Below are positions 1-13,323 of a stretch of DNA of 64,000 nucleotides, piece after piece. Source of the stretch: Tritrichomonas musculus (lineage: Eukaryota; Parabasalia; Tritrichomonadida; Tritrichomonadidae). The position numbers were made by a program, and so were the translations under genes. The stretch spans positions 1-64,000 of the forward strand of contig JAPFFF010000073.1 in assembly GCA_039105265.1 (NCBI GenBank), in the 5' to 3' direction. How positions within the stretch are numbered: the first letter of the stretch is position 1; each line of letters begins with the position of its first letter. The notes under the pieces are model-generated. The model did no database searches and was not told the DNA's origin. It saw only the letters and a list, made by a program, of their open reading frames with translations.

Positions 1-939
1 ATCTGATGATTCAAATTGCAGTTGTAGTTTAATCTGATGGTTCAATTGCAGTTGTAGTTTAATCTAATGGTTCAATTTCAGTTGTAGCTTAATCTAATGG
101 TTCAATTGAAGTTGTAGTTTAATCTGATGGTTCAATTGCAGTTGCAGCTGAATCTGATGGTTCAAATTGCAGTTGTAGCTGAATCTAATGGTTCAACTGC
201 AGTTGTAGTTTAATCTGATGATTCAACTGCAGTTGTAGTTTAATCTGATGATTCAACTGCAGTTGTAGTTTAATCTGATGGTTCAAATTGCAGTTGTAGT
301 TTAATCTGATGATTCAAATTGCAGTTGTAGTTTAATCTGATGGTTCAATTGCAGTTGTAGTTTAATCTAATGGTTCAATTTCAGTTGTAGCTTAATCTAA
401 TGGTTCAAATTGCAGTTGCAGCTGAATCTAATGGTTCAATTGAAGTTGTAGTTTAATCTGATGGTTCAATTGCAGTTGCAGCTGAATCTGATGGTTCAAA
501 TTGCAGTTGTAGCTGAATCTAATGGTTCAACTGCAGTTGTAGTTTAATCTGATGATTCAACTGCAGTTGTAGTTTAATCTGATGGTTCAATTGCAATTGT
601 AGTTTAATCTAATGGTTCAAATTGCAGTTGTAGCTGAATCTGATGGTTCAAATTGCAGTTGTAGTTTAATCTGATGGTTCAATTGCAGTTGTAGTTTAAT
701 CTGATGGTTCAACTGCAGTTGTAGTTTAATCTGATGGTTCAAATTGCAGTTGTAGTTTAATCTGATGATTCAAATTGCAGTTGTAGTTTAATCTGATGGT
801 TCAAATTGCAGTTGCAGCTGAATCTGATGGTTCAATTGCAGTTGTAGCTGAATCTAATGGTTCAACTGCAGTTGTAGTTTAATCTGATGATTCAACTGCA
901 GTTGTAGTTTAATCTGATGGTTCAATTGCAGTTGTAGTT

Positions 940-3900
940 TAATCTAATGGTTCAATTTCAGTTGTAGCTTAATCTAATGGTTCAAATTGCAGTTGCAGCT
1001 GAATCTAATGGTTCAATTGAAGTTGTAGTTTAATCTGATGGTTCAATTGCAGTTGCAGCTGAATCTGATGGTTCAAATTGCAGTTGTAGCTGAATCTAAT
1101 GGTTCAACTGCAGTTGTAGTTTAATCTGATGATTCAACTGCAGTTGTAGTTTAATCTGATGGTTCAATTGCAATTGTAGTTTAATCTAATGGTTCAAATT
1201 GCAGTTGTAGCTGAATCTGATGGTTCAAATTGCAGTTGTAGTTTAATCTGATGGTTCAATTGCAGTTGTAGTTTAATCTGATGGTTCAACTGCAGTTGTA
1301 GTTTAATCTGATGGTTCAAATTGCAGTTGTAGTTTAATCTGATGATTCAAATTGCAGTTGTAGTTTAATCTGATGGTTCAAATTGCAGTTGCAGCTGAAT
1401 CTGATGGTTCAATTGCAGTTGTAGTTTAATCTGATAGTTCAATTGCAGTTGTAGTTTAATCTGATGGTTCAATTGCAGTTGTAGTTTAATCTGATAGTTC
1501 AATTGCAGTTGTAGTTTAATCTGATGGTTCAATTGCAGTTGTAGTTTAATCTGATGGTTCAATTGCAGTTGTAGTTTAATCTGATGGTTCAAATTGCAGT
1601 TGTAGTTTAATCTGATGATTCAAATTGCAGTTGTAGTTTAATCTGATGGTTCAATTGCAGTTGTAGTTTAATCTGATGATTCAACTGCAGTTGTAGTTTA
1701 ATCTGATGATTCAACTGCAGTTGTAGTTTAATCTGATGGTTCAAATTGCAGTTGTAGTTTAATCTGATGATTCAAATTGCAGTTGTAGTTTAATCTGATG
1801 GTTCAAATTGCAGTTGCAGCTGAATCTGATGGTTCAAATTGCAGTTGTAGCTGAATCTGATGGTTCAAATTGCAGTTGCAGCTGAATCTGATGGTTCAAT
1901 TGCAGTTGTAGTTTAATCTGATAGTTCAATTGCAGTTGTAGTTTAATCTGATGGTTCAATTGCAGTTGTAGTTTAATCTAATGGTTCAATTTCAGTTGTA
2001 GCTTAATCTAATGGTTCAAATTGCAGTTGCAGCTGAATCTAATGGTTCAATTGAAGTTGTAGTTTAATCTGATGGTTCAATTGCAGTTGCAGCTGAATCT
2101 GATGGTTCAAATTGCAGTTGTAGCTGAATCTAATGGTTCAACTGCAGTTGTAGTTTAATCTGATGATTCAACTGCAGTTGTAGCTGAATCTGATGGTTCA
2201 AATTGCAGTTGTAGTTTAATCTGATGGTTCAATTGCAGTTGCAGCTGAATCTGATGGTTCAAATTGCAGTTATAGCTGAATCTAATGGTTCAACTGCAGT
2301 TGTAGTTTAATCTGATGATTCAACTGCAGTTGTAGTTTAATCTGATGATTCAAATTGCAGTTGTAGTTTAATCTGATGATTCAAATTGCAGTTGTAGTTT
2401 AATCTGATGGTTCAATTTGCAGTTGTAGTTTAATCTGATGGTTCAAATTGCAGTTGTAGTTTAATCTGATGGTTCAATTGCAGTTGCAGCTGAATCTGAT
2501 GGTTCAAATTGCAGTTTTAGCTGAATCTAATGGTTCAACTGCAGTTGTAGTTTAATCTGATGATTCAACTGCAGTTGTAGTTTAATCTGATGGTTCAAAT
2601 TGCAGTTGTAGTTTAATCTGATGATTCAAATTGCAGTTGTAGTTTAATCTGATGGTTCAAATTGCAGTTGCAGCTGAATCTGATGGTTCAATTGCAGTTG
2701 TAGTTTAATCTGATAGTTCAATTGCAGTTGTAGTTTAATCTGATGGTTCAATTGCAGTTGTAGTTTAATCTAATGGTTCAATTTCAGTTGTAGCTTAATC
2801 TAATGGTTCAAATTGCAGTTGCAGCTGAATCTAATGGTTCAATTGAAGTTGTAGTTTAATCTGATGGTTCAATTGCAGTTGCAGCTGAATCTGATGGTTC
2901 AAATTGCAGTTGTAGCTGAATCTAATGGTTCAACTGCAGTTGTAGTTTAATCTGATGATTCAACTGCAGTTGTAGTTTAATCTGATGGTTCAATTGCAGT
3001 TGTAGTTTAATCTAATGGTTCAAATTGCAGTTGTAGCTGAATCTGATGGTTCAAATTGCAGTTGTAGTTTAATCTAATGGTTCAAATTGCAGTTGTAGCT
3101 GAATCTGATGGTTCAAATTGCAGTTGTAGTTTAATCTGATGGTTCAATTGCAGTTGTAGTTTAATCTAATGGTTCAAATTGCAGTTGCAGCTGAATCTAA
3201 TGGTTCAATTCCAGTTGTAGTTTAATCTGATGGTTCAAATTGCAGTTGCAGCTGAATCTAATGGTTCAATTGCAGTTGTAGTTTAATCTGATGGTTCAAT
3301 TGCAGTTGCAGCTGAATCTGATGGTTCAATTGCAGTTGTAGTTTAATCTGATGGTTCAATTGCAGTTGTAGCTGAATCTGATGGTTCAATTGAAGTTGCA
3401 GCTGAATCTAATGGTTCAATTGCAGTTGTAGTTTAATCTGATGGTTCAAATTGCAGTTGTAGCTGAATCTGATGGTTCAAATTGCAGTTGTAGTTTAATC
3501 TGATAATTCAATTGCAGTTGTAGTTTAATCTGATGGTTCAATTGCAGTTGTAGTTTAATCTGATGGTTCAATTGCAGTTGTAGCTGAATCTGATGGTTCA
3601 ATTGCAGTTGTAGTTTAATCTGATGGTTCAATTGAAGTTGCAGCTGAATCTAATGGTTCAATTGCAGTTGTAGTTTAATCTGATGGTTCAAATTGCAGTT
3701 GTAGCTGAATCTGATGGTTCAAATTGCAGTTGTAGCTGAATCTGATGGTTCAAATTGCAGTTGTAGCTGAATCTGATGGTTCAATTGCAGTTGTAGTTTA
3801 ATCTGATGGTTCAAATTGCAGTTGTAGCTGAATCTGATGGTTCAAATTGCAGTTGTAGCTGAATCTGATGGTTCAACTGCAGTTGTAGTTTAATCTAATG

Positions 3901-4388
3901 GTTCAATTGCAGTTGCAGCTGAATCTGATGGTTCAATTGCAGTTGTAGTTTAATCTGATGGTTCAATTGCAGTTGTAGTTTAATCTGATGGTTCAAATTG
4001 CAGTTGTAGCTGAATCTGATGGTTCAAATTGCAGTTGTAGTTTAATCTAATGGTTCAAATTGCAGTTGTAGCTGAATCTGATGGTTCAAATTGCAGTTGT
4101 AGTTTAATCTGATGGTTCAATTGCAGTTGTAGTTTAATCTAATGGTTCAAATTGCAGTTGCAGCTGAATCTAATGGTTCAATTCCAGTTGTAGTTTAATC
4201 TGATGGTTCAAATTGCAGTTGCAGCTGAATCTAATGGTTCAATTGCAGTTGTAGTTTAATCTGATGGTTCAATTGCAGTTGCAGCTGAATCTGATGGTTC
4301 AATTGCAGTTGTAGTTTAATCTGATGGTTCAATTGCAGTTGTAGCTGAATCTGATGGTTCAATTGAAGTTGCAGCTGAATCTAATGGT
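940..4388 (+). repeat. Higher-order block, copy A
   Basis: Within the minisatellite the order of rare unit variants in this stretch recurs at about 4620-8130. Landmark units show it: the TTCAATTTCA unit at 951, 1985 and 2777 recurs at 4632, 5666 and 6458 (offset 3681 each time), and TTCAATTCCA at 3204 recurs at 6885 (3681). Edges are approximate because flanking units are also similar. Confidence 0.85.
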
Positions 4389-4620
4389 TCAAATTGCAGT
4401 TGCAGCTGAATCTAATGGTTCAATTGAAGTTGTAGTTTAATCTGATGGTTCAAATTGCAGTTGTAGTTTAATCTGATGATTCAAATTGCAGTTGTAGTTT
4501 AATCTGATGGTTCAAATTGCAGTTGCAGCTGAATCTGATGGTTCAATTGCAGTTGTAGTTTAATCTGATAGTTCAATTGCAGTTGTAGTTTAATCTGATG
4601 GTTCAATTGCAGTTGTAGTT

Positions 4621-7600
4621 TAATCTAATGGTTCAATTTCAGTTGTAGCTTAATCTAATGGTTCAAATTGCAGTTGCAGCTGAATCTAATGGTTCAATTG
4701 AAGTTGTAGTTTAATCTGATGGTTCAATTGCAGTTGCAGCTGAATCTGATGGTTCAAATTGCAGTTGTAGCTGAATCTAATGGTTCAACTGCAGTTGTAG
4801 TTTAATCTGATGATTCAACTGCAGTTGTAGTTTAATCTGATGGTTCAATTGCAATTGTAGTTTAATCTAATGGTTCAAATTGCAGTTGTAGCTGAATCTG
4901 ATGGTTCAAATTGCAGTTGTAGTTTAATCTGATGGTTCAATTGCAGTTGTAGTTTAATCTGATGGTTCAACTGCAGTTGTAGTTTAATCTGATGGTTCAA
5001 ATTGCAGTTGTAGTTTAATCTGATGATTCAAATTGCAGTTGTAGTTTAATCTGATGGTTCAAATTGCAGTTGCAGCTGAATCTGATGGTTCAATTGCAGT
5101 TGTAGTTTAATCTGATAGTTCAATTGCAGTTGTAGTTTAATCTGATGGTTCAATTGCAGTTGTAGTTTAATCTGATAGTTCAATTGCAGTTGTAGTTTAA
5201 TCTGATGGTTCAATTGCAGTTGTAGTTTAATCTGATGGTTCAATTGCAGTTGTAGTTTAATCTGATGGTTCAAATTGCAGTTGTAGTTTAATCTGATGAT
5301 TCAAATTGCAGTTGTAGTTTAATCTGATGGTTCAATTGCAGTTGTAGTTTAATCTGATGATTCAACTGCAGTTGTAGTTTAATCTGATGATTCAACTGCA
5401 GTTGTAGTTTAATCTGATGGTTCAAATTGCAGTTGTAGTTTAATCTGATGATTCAAATTGCAGTTGTAGTTTAATCTGATGGTTCAAATTGCAGTTGCAG
5501 CTGAATCTGATGGTTCAAATTGCAGTTGTAGCTGAATCTGATGGTTCAAATTGCAGTTGCAGCTGAATCTGATGGTTCAATTGCAGTTGTAGTTTAATCT
5601 GATAGTTCAATTGCAGTTGTAGTTTAATCTGATGGTTCAATTGCAGTTGTAGTTTAATCTAATGGTTCAATTTCAGTTGTAGCTTAATCTAATGGTTCAA
5701 ATTGCAGTTGCAGCTGAATCTAATGGTTCAATTGAAGTTGTAGTTTAATCTGATGGTTCAATTGCAGTTGCAGCTGAATCTGATGGTTCAAATTGCAGTT
5801 GTAGCTGAATCTAATGGTTCAACTGCAGTTGTAGTTTAATCTGATGATTCAACTGCAGTTGTAGCTGAATCTGATGGTTCAAATTGCAGTTGTAGTTTAA
5901 TCTGATGGTTCAATTGCAGTTGCAGCTGAATCTGATGGTTCAAATTGCAGTTATAGCTGAATCTAATGGTTCAACTGCAGTTGTAGTTTAATCTGATGAT
6001 TCAACTGCAGTTGTAGTTTAATCTGATGATTCAAATTGCAGTTGTAGTTTAATCTGATGATTCAAATTGCAGTTGTAGTTTAATCTGATGGTTCAATTTG
6101 CAGTTGTAGTTTAATCTGATGGTTCAAATTGCAGTTGTAGTTTAATCTGATGGTTCAATTGCAGTTGCAGCTGAATCTGATGGTTCAAATTGCAGTTTTA
6201 GCTGAATCTAATGGTTCAACTGCAGTTGTAGTTTAATCTGATGATTCAACTGCAGTTGTAGTTTAATCTGATGGTTCAAATTGCAGTTGTAGTTTAATCT
6301 GATGATTCAAATTGCAGTTGTAGTTTAATCTGATGGTTCAAATTGCAGTTGTAGCTGAATCTGATGGTTCAATTGCAGTTGTAGTTTAATCTGATAGTTC
6401 AATTGCAGTTGTAGTTTAATCTGATGGTTCAATTGCAGTTGTAGTTTAATCTAATGGTTCAATTTCAGTTGTAGCTTAATCTAATGGTTCAAATTGCAGT
6501 TGCAGCTGAATCTAATGGTTCAATTGAAGTTGTAGTTTAATCTGATGGTTCAATTGCAGTTGCAGCTGAATCTGATGGTTCAAATTGCAGTTGTAGCTGA
6601 ATCTAATGGTTCAACTGCAGTTGTAGTTTAATCTGATGATTCAACTGCAGTTGTAGTTTAATCTGATGGTTCAATTGCAGTTGTAGTTTAATCTAATGGT
6701 TCAAATTGCAGTTGTAGCTGAATCTGATGGTTCAAATTGCAGTTGTAGTTTAATCTAATGGTTCAAATTGCAGTTGTAGCTGAATCTGATGGTTCAAATT
6801 GCAGTTGTAGTTTAATCTGATGGTTCAATTGCAGTTGTAGTTTAATCTAATGGTTCAAATTGCAGTTGCAGCTGAATCTAATGGTTCAATTCCAGTTGTA
6901 GTTTAATCTGATGGTTCAAATTGCAGTTGCAGCTGAATCTAATGGTTCAATTGCAGTTGTAGTTTAATCTGATGGTTCAATTGCAGTTGCAGCTGAATCT
7001 GATGGTTCAATTGCAGTTGTAGTTTAATCTGATGGTTCAATTGCAGTTGTAGTTTAATCTAATGGTTCAAATTGCAGTTGTAGTTTAATCTGATGGTTCA
7101 ATTGCAGTTGTAGCTGAATCTGATGGTTCAATTGAAGTTGCAGCTGAATCTAATGGTTCAATTGCAGTTGTAGTTTAATCTGATGGTTCAAATTGCAGTT
7201 GTAGCTGAATCTGATGGTTCAAATTGCAGTTGTAGTTTAATCTGATAATTCAATTGCAGTTGTAGTTTAATCTGATGGTTCAATTGCAGTTGTAGTTTAA
7301 TCTGATGGTTCAATTGCAGTTGTAGCTGAATCTGATGGTTCAATTGCAGTTGTAGTTTAATCTGATGGTTCAATTGAAGTTGCAGCTGAATCTAATGGTT
7401 CAATTGCAGTTGTAGTTTAATCTGATGGTTCAAATTGCAGTTGTAGCTGAATCTGATGGTTCAAATTGCAGTTGTAGCTGAATCTGATGGTTCAAATTGC
7501 AGTTGTAGCTGAATCTGATGGTTCAATTGCAGTTGTAGTTTAATCTGATGGTTCAAATTGCAGTTGTAGCTGAATCTGATGGTTCAAATTGCAGTTGTAG

Positions 7601-8130
7601 CTGAATCTGATGGTTCAACTGCAGTTGTAGTTTAATCTAATGGTTCAATTGCAGTTGCAGCTGAATCTGATGGTTCAATTGCAGTTGTAGTTTAATCTGA
7701 TGGTTCAATTGCAGTTGTAGTTTAATCTGATGGTTCAAATTGCAGTTGTAGCTGAATCTGATGGTTCAAATTGCAGTTGTAGTTTAATCTAATGGTTCAA
7801 ATTGCAGTTGTAGCTGAATCTGATGGTTCAAATTGCAGTTGTAGTTTAATCTGATGGTTCAATTGCAGTTGTAGTTTAATCTAATGGTTCAAATTGCAGT
7901 TGCAGCTGAATCTAATGGTTCAATTCCAGTTGTAGTTTAATCTGATGGTTCAAATTGCAGTTGCAGCTGAATCTAATGGTTCAATTGCAGTTGTAGTTTA
8001 ATCTGATGGTTCAATTGCAGTTGCAGCTGAATCTGATGGTTCAATTGCAGTTGTAGTTTAATCTGATGGTTCAATTGCAGTTGTAGCTGAATCTGATGGT
8101 TCAATTGAAGTTGCAGCTGAATCTAATGGT
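4621..8130 (+). repeat. Higher-order block, copy B
   Basis: Second copy of the block at about 940-4390. The offset is 3681 bp up to about 7050 and 3742 bp afterwards (TTCAATTCCA at 4177 and 7919; a 61-codon minus-strand frame at 3446 and 7188). This is explained by one extra 61-bp pair of units (30+31) near 7050. A shorter third copy lies at about 8350-9400, offset 1976 then 1915, lacking the 61-bp pair. Confidence 0.85.
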
Positions 8131-11100
8131 TCAATTGCAGTTGTAGTTTAATCTGATGGTTCAAATTGCAGTTGTAGCTGAATCTGATGGTTCAAATTGC
8201 AGTTGTAGTTTAATCTGATAATTCAATTGCAGTTGTAGTTTAATCTGATGATTCAACTGCAGTTGTAGTTTAATCTGATGGTTCAAATTGCAGTTGTAGT
8301 TTAATCTGATGATTCAAATTGCAGTTGTAGTTTAATCTGATGGTTCAAATTGCAGTTGCAGCTGAATCTGATGGTTCAATTGCAGTTGTAGTTTAATCTG
8401 ATAGTTCAATTGCAGTTGTAGTTTAATCTGATGGTTCAATTGCAGTTGTAGTTTAATCTAATGGTTCAATTTCAGTTGTAGCTTAATCTAATGGTTCAAA
8501 TTGCAGTTGCAGCTGAATCTAATGGTTCAATTGAAGTTGTAGTTTAATCTGATGGTTCAATTGCAGTTGCAGCTGAATCTGATGGTTCAAATTGCAGTTG
8601 TAGCTGAATCTAATGGTTCAACTGCAGTTGTAGTTTAATCTGATGATTCAACTGTAGTTGTAGTTTAATCTGATGGTTCAATTGCAGTTGTAGTTTAATC
8701 TAATGGTTCAAATTGCAGTTGTAGTTTAATCTAATGGTTCAAATTGCAGTTGTAGCTGAATCTGATGGTTCAAATTGCAGTTGTAGTTTAATCTGATGGT
8801 TCAATTGCAGTTGTAGTTTAATCTAATGGTTCAAATTGCAGTTGCAGCTGAATCTAATGGTTCAATTCCAGTTGTAGTTTAATCTGATGGTTCAAATTGC
8901 AGTTGCAGCTGAATCTAATGGTTCAATTGCAGTTGTAGTTTAATCTGATGGTTCAATTGCAGTTGCAGCTGAATCTGATGGTTCAATTGCAGTTGTAGTT
9001 TAATCTGATGGTTCAATTGCAGTTGTAGCTGAATCTGATGGTTCAATTGAAGTTGCAGCTGAATCTAATGGTTCAATTGCAGTTGTAGTTTAATCTGATG
9101 GTTCAAATTGCAGTTGTAGCTGAATCTGATGGTTCAAATTGCAGTTGTAGTTTAATCTGATAATTCAATTGCAGTTGTAGTTTAATCTGATGGTTCAATT
9201 GCAGTTGTAGTTTAATCTGATGGTTCAATTGCAGTTGTAGCTGAATCTGATGGTTCAATTGCAGTTGTAGTTTAATCTGATGGTTCAATTGAAGTTGCAG
9301 CTGAATCTAATGGTTCAATTGCAGTTGTAGTTTAATCTGATGGTTCAAATTGCAGTTGTAGCTGAATCTGATGGTTCAAATTGCAGTTGTAGCTGAATCT
9401 GATGGTTCAAATTGCAGTTGTAGCTGAATCTGATGGTTCAATTGCAGTTGCAGCTGAATCTAATGGTTCAATTGAAGTTGCAGCTGAATCTAATGGTTCA
9501 ATTGCAGTTGTAGTTTAATCTGATGGTTCAAATTGCAGTTGTAGCTGAATCTGATGGTTCAAATTGCAGTTGTAGCTGAATCTGATGGTTCAACTGCAGT
9601 TGTAGTTTAATCTAATGGTTCAATTGCAGTTGCAGCTGAATCTGATGGTTCAATTGCAGTTGTAGTTTAATCTGATGGTTCAATTGCAGTTGTAGTTTAA
9701 TCTGATGGTTCAATTGCAGTTGTAGCTGAATCTGATGGTTCAATTGCAGTTGTAGTTTAATCTGATGGTTCAATTGAAGTTGCAGCTGAATCTGATGGTT
9801 CAATTGAAGTTGCAGCTGAATCTAATGGTTCAATTGCAGTTGTAGTTTAATCTGATGGTTCAAATTGCAGTTGTAGCTGAATCTGATGGTTCAAATTGCA
9901 GTTGTAGCTGAATCTGATGGTTCAACTGCAGTTGTAGTTTAATCTAATGGTTCAATTGCAGTTGCAGCTGAATCTGATGGTTCAATTGCAGTTGTAGCTG
10001 AATCTGATGGTTCAAATTGCAGTTGTAGTTTAATCTGATGGTTCAATTGCAGTTGTAGCTGAATCTGATGGTTCAATTGCAGTTGTAGTTTAATCTGATG
10101 GTTCAATTGAAGTTGCAGCTGAATCTAATGGTTCAATTGCAGTTGTAGTTTAATCTGATGGTTCAAATTGCAGTTGTAGTTTAATCTAATGGTTCAATTG
10201 CAGTTGCAGCTGAATCTGATGGTTCAATTGCAGTTGTAGTTTAATCTGATGGTTCAATTGCAGTTGTAGTTTAATCTGATGGTTCAATTGCAGTTGTAGT
10301 TTAATCTGATGGTTCAAATTGCAGTTGTAGCTGAATCTGATGGTTCAAATTGCAGTTGTAGCTGAATCTAATGGTTCAACTGCAGTTGTAGCTGAATCTG
10401 ATGGTTCAACTGCAGTTGTAGTTTAATCTAATGGTTCAAATTGCAGTTGCAGCTGAATCTGATGGTTCAATTGCAGTTGTAGTTTAATCTGATGGTTCAA
10501 TTGCAGTTGTAGTTTAATCTGATGGTTCAATTGCAGTTGTAGTTTAATCTGATGGTTCAAATTGCAGTTGTAGTTTAATCTGATGGTTCAAATTGCAGTT
10601 GTAGCTGAATCTGATGGTTCAACTGCAGTTGTAGTTTAATCTGATGGTTCAATTGCAGTTGTAGTTTAATCTAATGGTTCAAATTGCAGTTACAGCTGAA
10701 TCTAATGGTTCAATTCCAGTTGTAGTTTAATCTGATGGTTCAAATTGCAGTTGCAGCTGAATCTAATGGTTCAATTGCAGTTGTAGTTTAATCTGATGGT
10801 TCAATTGCAGTTGCAGCTGAATCTGATGGTTCAATTGCAGTTGTAGTTTAATCTGATGGTTCAATTGCAGTTGTAGCTGAATCTGATGGTTCAATTGAAG
10901 TTGCAGCTGAATCTAATGGTTCAATTGCAGTTGTAGTTTAATCTGATGGTTCAAATTGCAGTTGTAGCTGAATCTGATGGTTCAAATTGCAGTTGTAGTT
11001 TAATCTGATAATTCAATTGCAGTTGTAGTTTAATCTGATGGTTCAATTGCAGTTGTAGTTTAATCTAATGGTTCAAATTGCAGTTGTAGCTGAATCTAAT

Positions 11101-12084
11101 GGTTCAATTGCAGTTGTAGTTTAATCTGATGGTTCAAATTGCAGTTGCAGCTGAATCTAATGGTTCAATTGCAGTTGTAGTTTAATCTGATGGTTCAATT
11201 GCAGTTGCAGCTGAATCTGATGGTTCAATTGCAGTTGTAGTTTAATCTGATGGTTCAATTGCAGTTGTAGTTTAATCTGATGGTTCAATTGAAGTTGCAG
11301 CTGAATCTGATGGTTCAATTGCAGTTGTAGTTTAATCTGATGGTTCAAATTGCAGTTGTAGCTGAATCTGATGGTTCAAATTGCAGTTGTAGTTTAATCT
11401 GATAATTCAATTGCAGTTGTAGTTTAATCTGATGGTTCAATTGCAGTTGTAGTTTAATCTGATGGTTCAAATTGCAGTTGTAGCTGAATCTGATGGTTCA
11501 AATTGCAGTTGTAGTTTAATCTGATAATTCAATTGCAGTTGTAGTTTAATCTGATGGTTCAATTGCAGTTGTAGTTTAATCTGATGGTTCAATTGCAGTT
11601 GTAGCTGAATCTGATGGTTCAAATTGCAGTTGTAGTTTAATCTGATGGTTCAATTGCAGTTGTAGCTGAATCTGATGGTTCAATTGCAGTTGTAGTTTAA
11701 TCTGATGGTTCAATTGAAGTTGCAGCTGAATCTAATGGTTCAATTGCAGTTGTAGTTTAATCTGATGGTTCAAATTGCAGTTGTAGCTGAATCTGATGGT
11801 TCAAATTGCAGTTGTAGCTGAATCTGATGGTTCAAATTGCAGTTGTAGCTGAATCTGATGGTTCAACTGCAGTTGTAGTTTAATCTGATGGTTCAATTGC
11901 AGTTGTAGTTTAATCTGATGGTTCAAATTGCAGTTGTAGCTGAATCTGATAATTCAATTGCAGTTGTAGTTTAATCTGATGGTTCAATTGCAGTTGTAGC
12001 TGAATCTGATGGTTCAATTGCAGTTGTAGTTTAATCTGATGGTTCAATTGCAGTTGTAGTTTAATCTGATAATTCAATTGCAGT

Positions 12085-12233
12085 TCTCGTGGAATCTGTT
12101 TCGGCTCAAAATTTGATTTGAAGATTGGATTCGGCTTAGAATTTGGTATTAAGAACTTTTTGAATAGCTACGAAATAAACCTTTCAAAAAAAAAGTGGGG
12201 GATTCCCTAGATAGATTCTCTCAACCCAAATAA
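12085..12233 (+). other. Open-frame tail next to the minisatellite
   Basis: From just inside the array edge to a TAA at 12231 one plus-strand frame is open for about 50 codons and reads like normal protein (for example GFGLEFGIKNFLNSYEINLS). It has no start codon and its frame is blocked inside the array. It may be the 3' remnant of a gene in which the repeat grew, or chance. I recognise no family. Confidence 0.2.
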
Positions 12234-13321
12234 TAAATATTAAATTTTATTAAAAAGAATCATTTTCGAAAGATTTATATTTGCGCAAGTATTTATTATT
12301 TGCCTAAAATATTAGAAGTACTGGCTTGCTTATATAATTACTAAGCTAATTAAGTTTATAGCAAATGTAAAATATTTTTTAAATATCTTGTTCAAAAAGA
12401 TGAATCAAACGAAGCGCAAATGCTTATGTTACCAACTAATCAATTAAAACACTAGATTGCGCGCATCATTAAATCACTTTCTTAGATTATTTGGTCCAAA
12501 ATACATTTTTATACCAAAAAAACAAAGAGAGCTTAATAAAATAAATTATTTATTAAAAAATAATGTCATTATACTCTTTTTTGCTTTCACTTCTTTAGTA
12601 TGTATGAAATTTTATTCAATGAAAAGAATTTTGAAAATTTTGATCGTTTTTCTCTCAAAAAAATGGACCAACTTTTTACTCATCTTGGTCCAAAAATGAA
12701 GCCGTAATAAATTTATGTTTAATTATATAAAAAATAGGATTTTTAAAAATATTACAAAATTTTACATATTAATTTGAAATACTGAATAAACAAGAGTAAA
12801 GTCAATAATCTTTGATTTTTATGCTAGTTATCTGATAACTATTTGACTGAAAGAGACTTTTTTGATTTAACGTTGTTTAAAAAAAGTAAACACATTATTA
12901 ATAAAAAAAATACATTTTTCTAAAAATTCAGCAGTCAAATCCAAATATAAATTGTCCATATCAATTTACTACATGTTTTCCAAATAGTATTATAATATTG
13001 CGCAAAAAATTTGGGCCAGTTTTTTAAAAATTGGATTTTAACATTTTCGTTAATATTATCTAAAGATTTTCAATATCTTATTTGAAATAATTGAAGTAAT
13101 ACATTGATTAAATTGTATGATGTTATGAAAGGTTAAAAAAAAAAAAAACTATTTTTTTCTTAAAATTTATCAGTCAAAACTATTAGCCACAATTTTAAGG
13201 AAATTAATACCATTTATATAATACAATAATTATATATAGTTATAAAAATTTGGGCCAGTTTTTATATAAATTAATTTGAAATTACAATAAAGCTCTCTTG
13301 AAAATTTGAAATAAATAATTT
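12234..13321. other. A+T-rich gene-free stretch
   Basis: No gene that I can support. Short open frames are A+T-rich noise. One motif, AAAATTTGGGCCAGTTTTT, occurs twice, near 13006 and 13244, in otherwise different flanks. Confidence 0.5.
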
Positions 13322-13323
13322 TA

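Larger units (their letters stand above)
1..12084. repeat. 12-kb minisatellite of 30/31-bp units
   Basis: Head-to-tail repeat of roughly 400 units, continuing past the left edge. Each unit reads, in part, AATCTGATGGTTCAATTGCA followed by GTTGTAGTTT or GTTGCAGCTG. Units are 30 bp (TTCAATTGCA or TTCAACTGCA) or 31 bp (TTCAAATTGCA). Common variants are GATGATT, TAATGG, GATAGTT, TTCAATTTCA and TTCAATTCCA. On the minus strand a 30-bp unit reads as the decapeptide NHQIKLQLQL or NHQIQLQLQL, but every 31-bp unit shifts the frame, so no open frame exceeds about 75 codons. On the plus strand the commonest unit has TAA in the one frame that is otherwise open. I therefore treat it as non-coding satellite DNA, not a gene. 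It ends abruptly near 12084 in unique sequence. Confidence 0.95.

Noticed and set aside
1365-11348. Several 61-75-codon minus-strand frames inside the minisatellite
   Set aside because: They are by-products of runs of 30-bp units between 31-bp units; the same frames recur by block duplication and always end where a 31-bp unit occurs.
1-12084. CRISPR array
   Set aside because: There are no unique spacers; the units are contiguous variants of one sequence and the genome is eukaryotic.
12457-12699. 80-codon plus-strand frame after the satellite
   Set aside because: Starts with a non-ATG codon, has biased A+T-rich composition and no recognisable motif.
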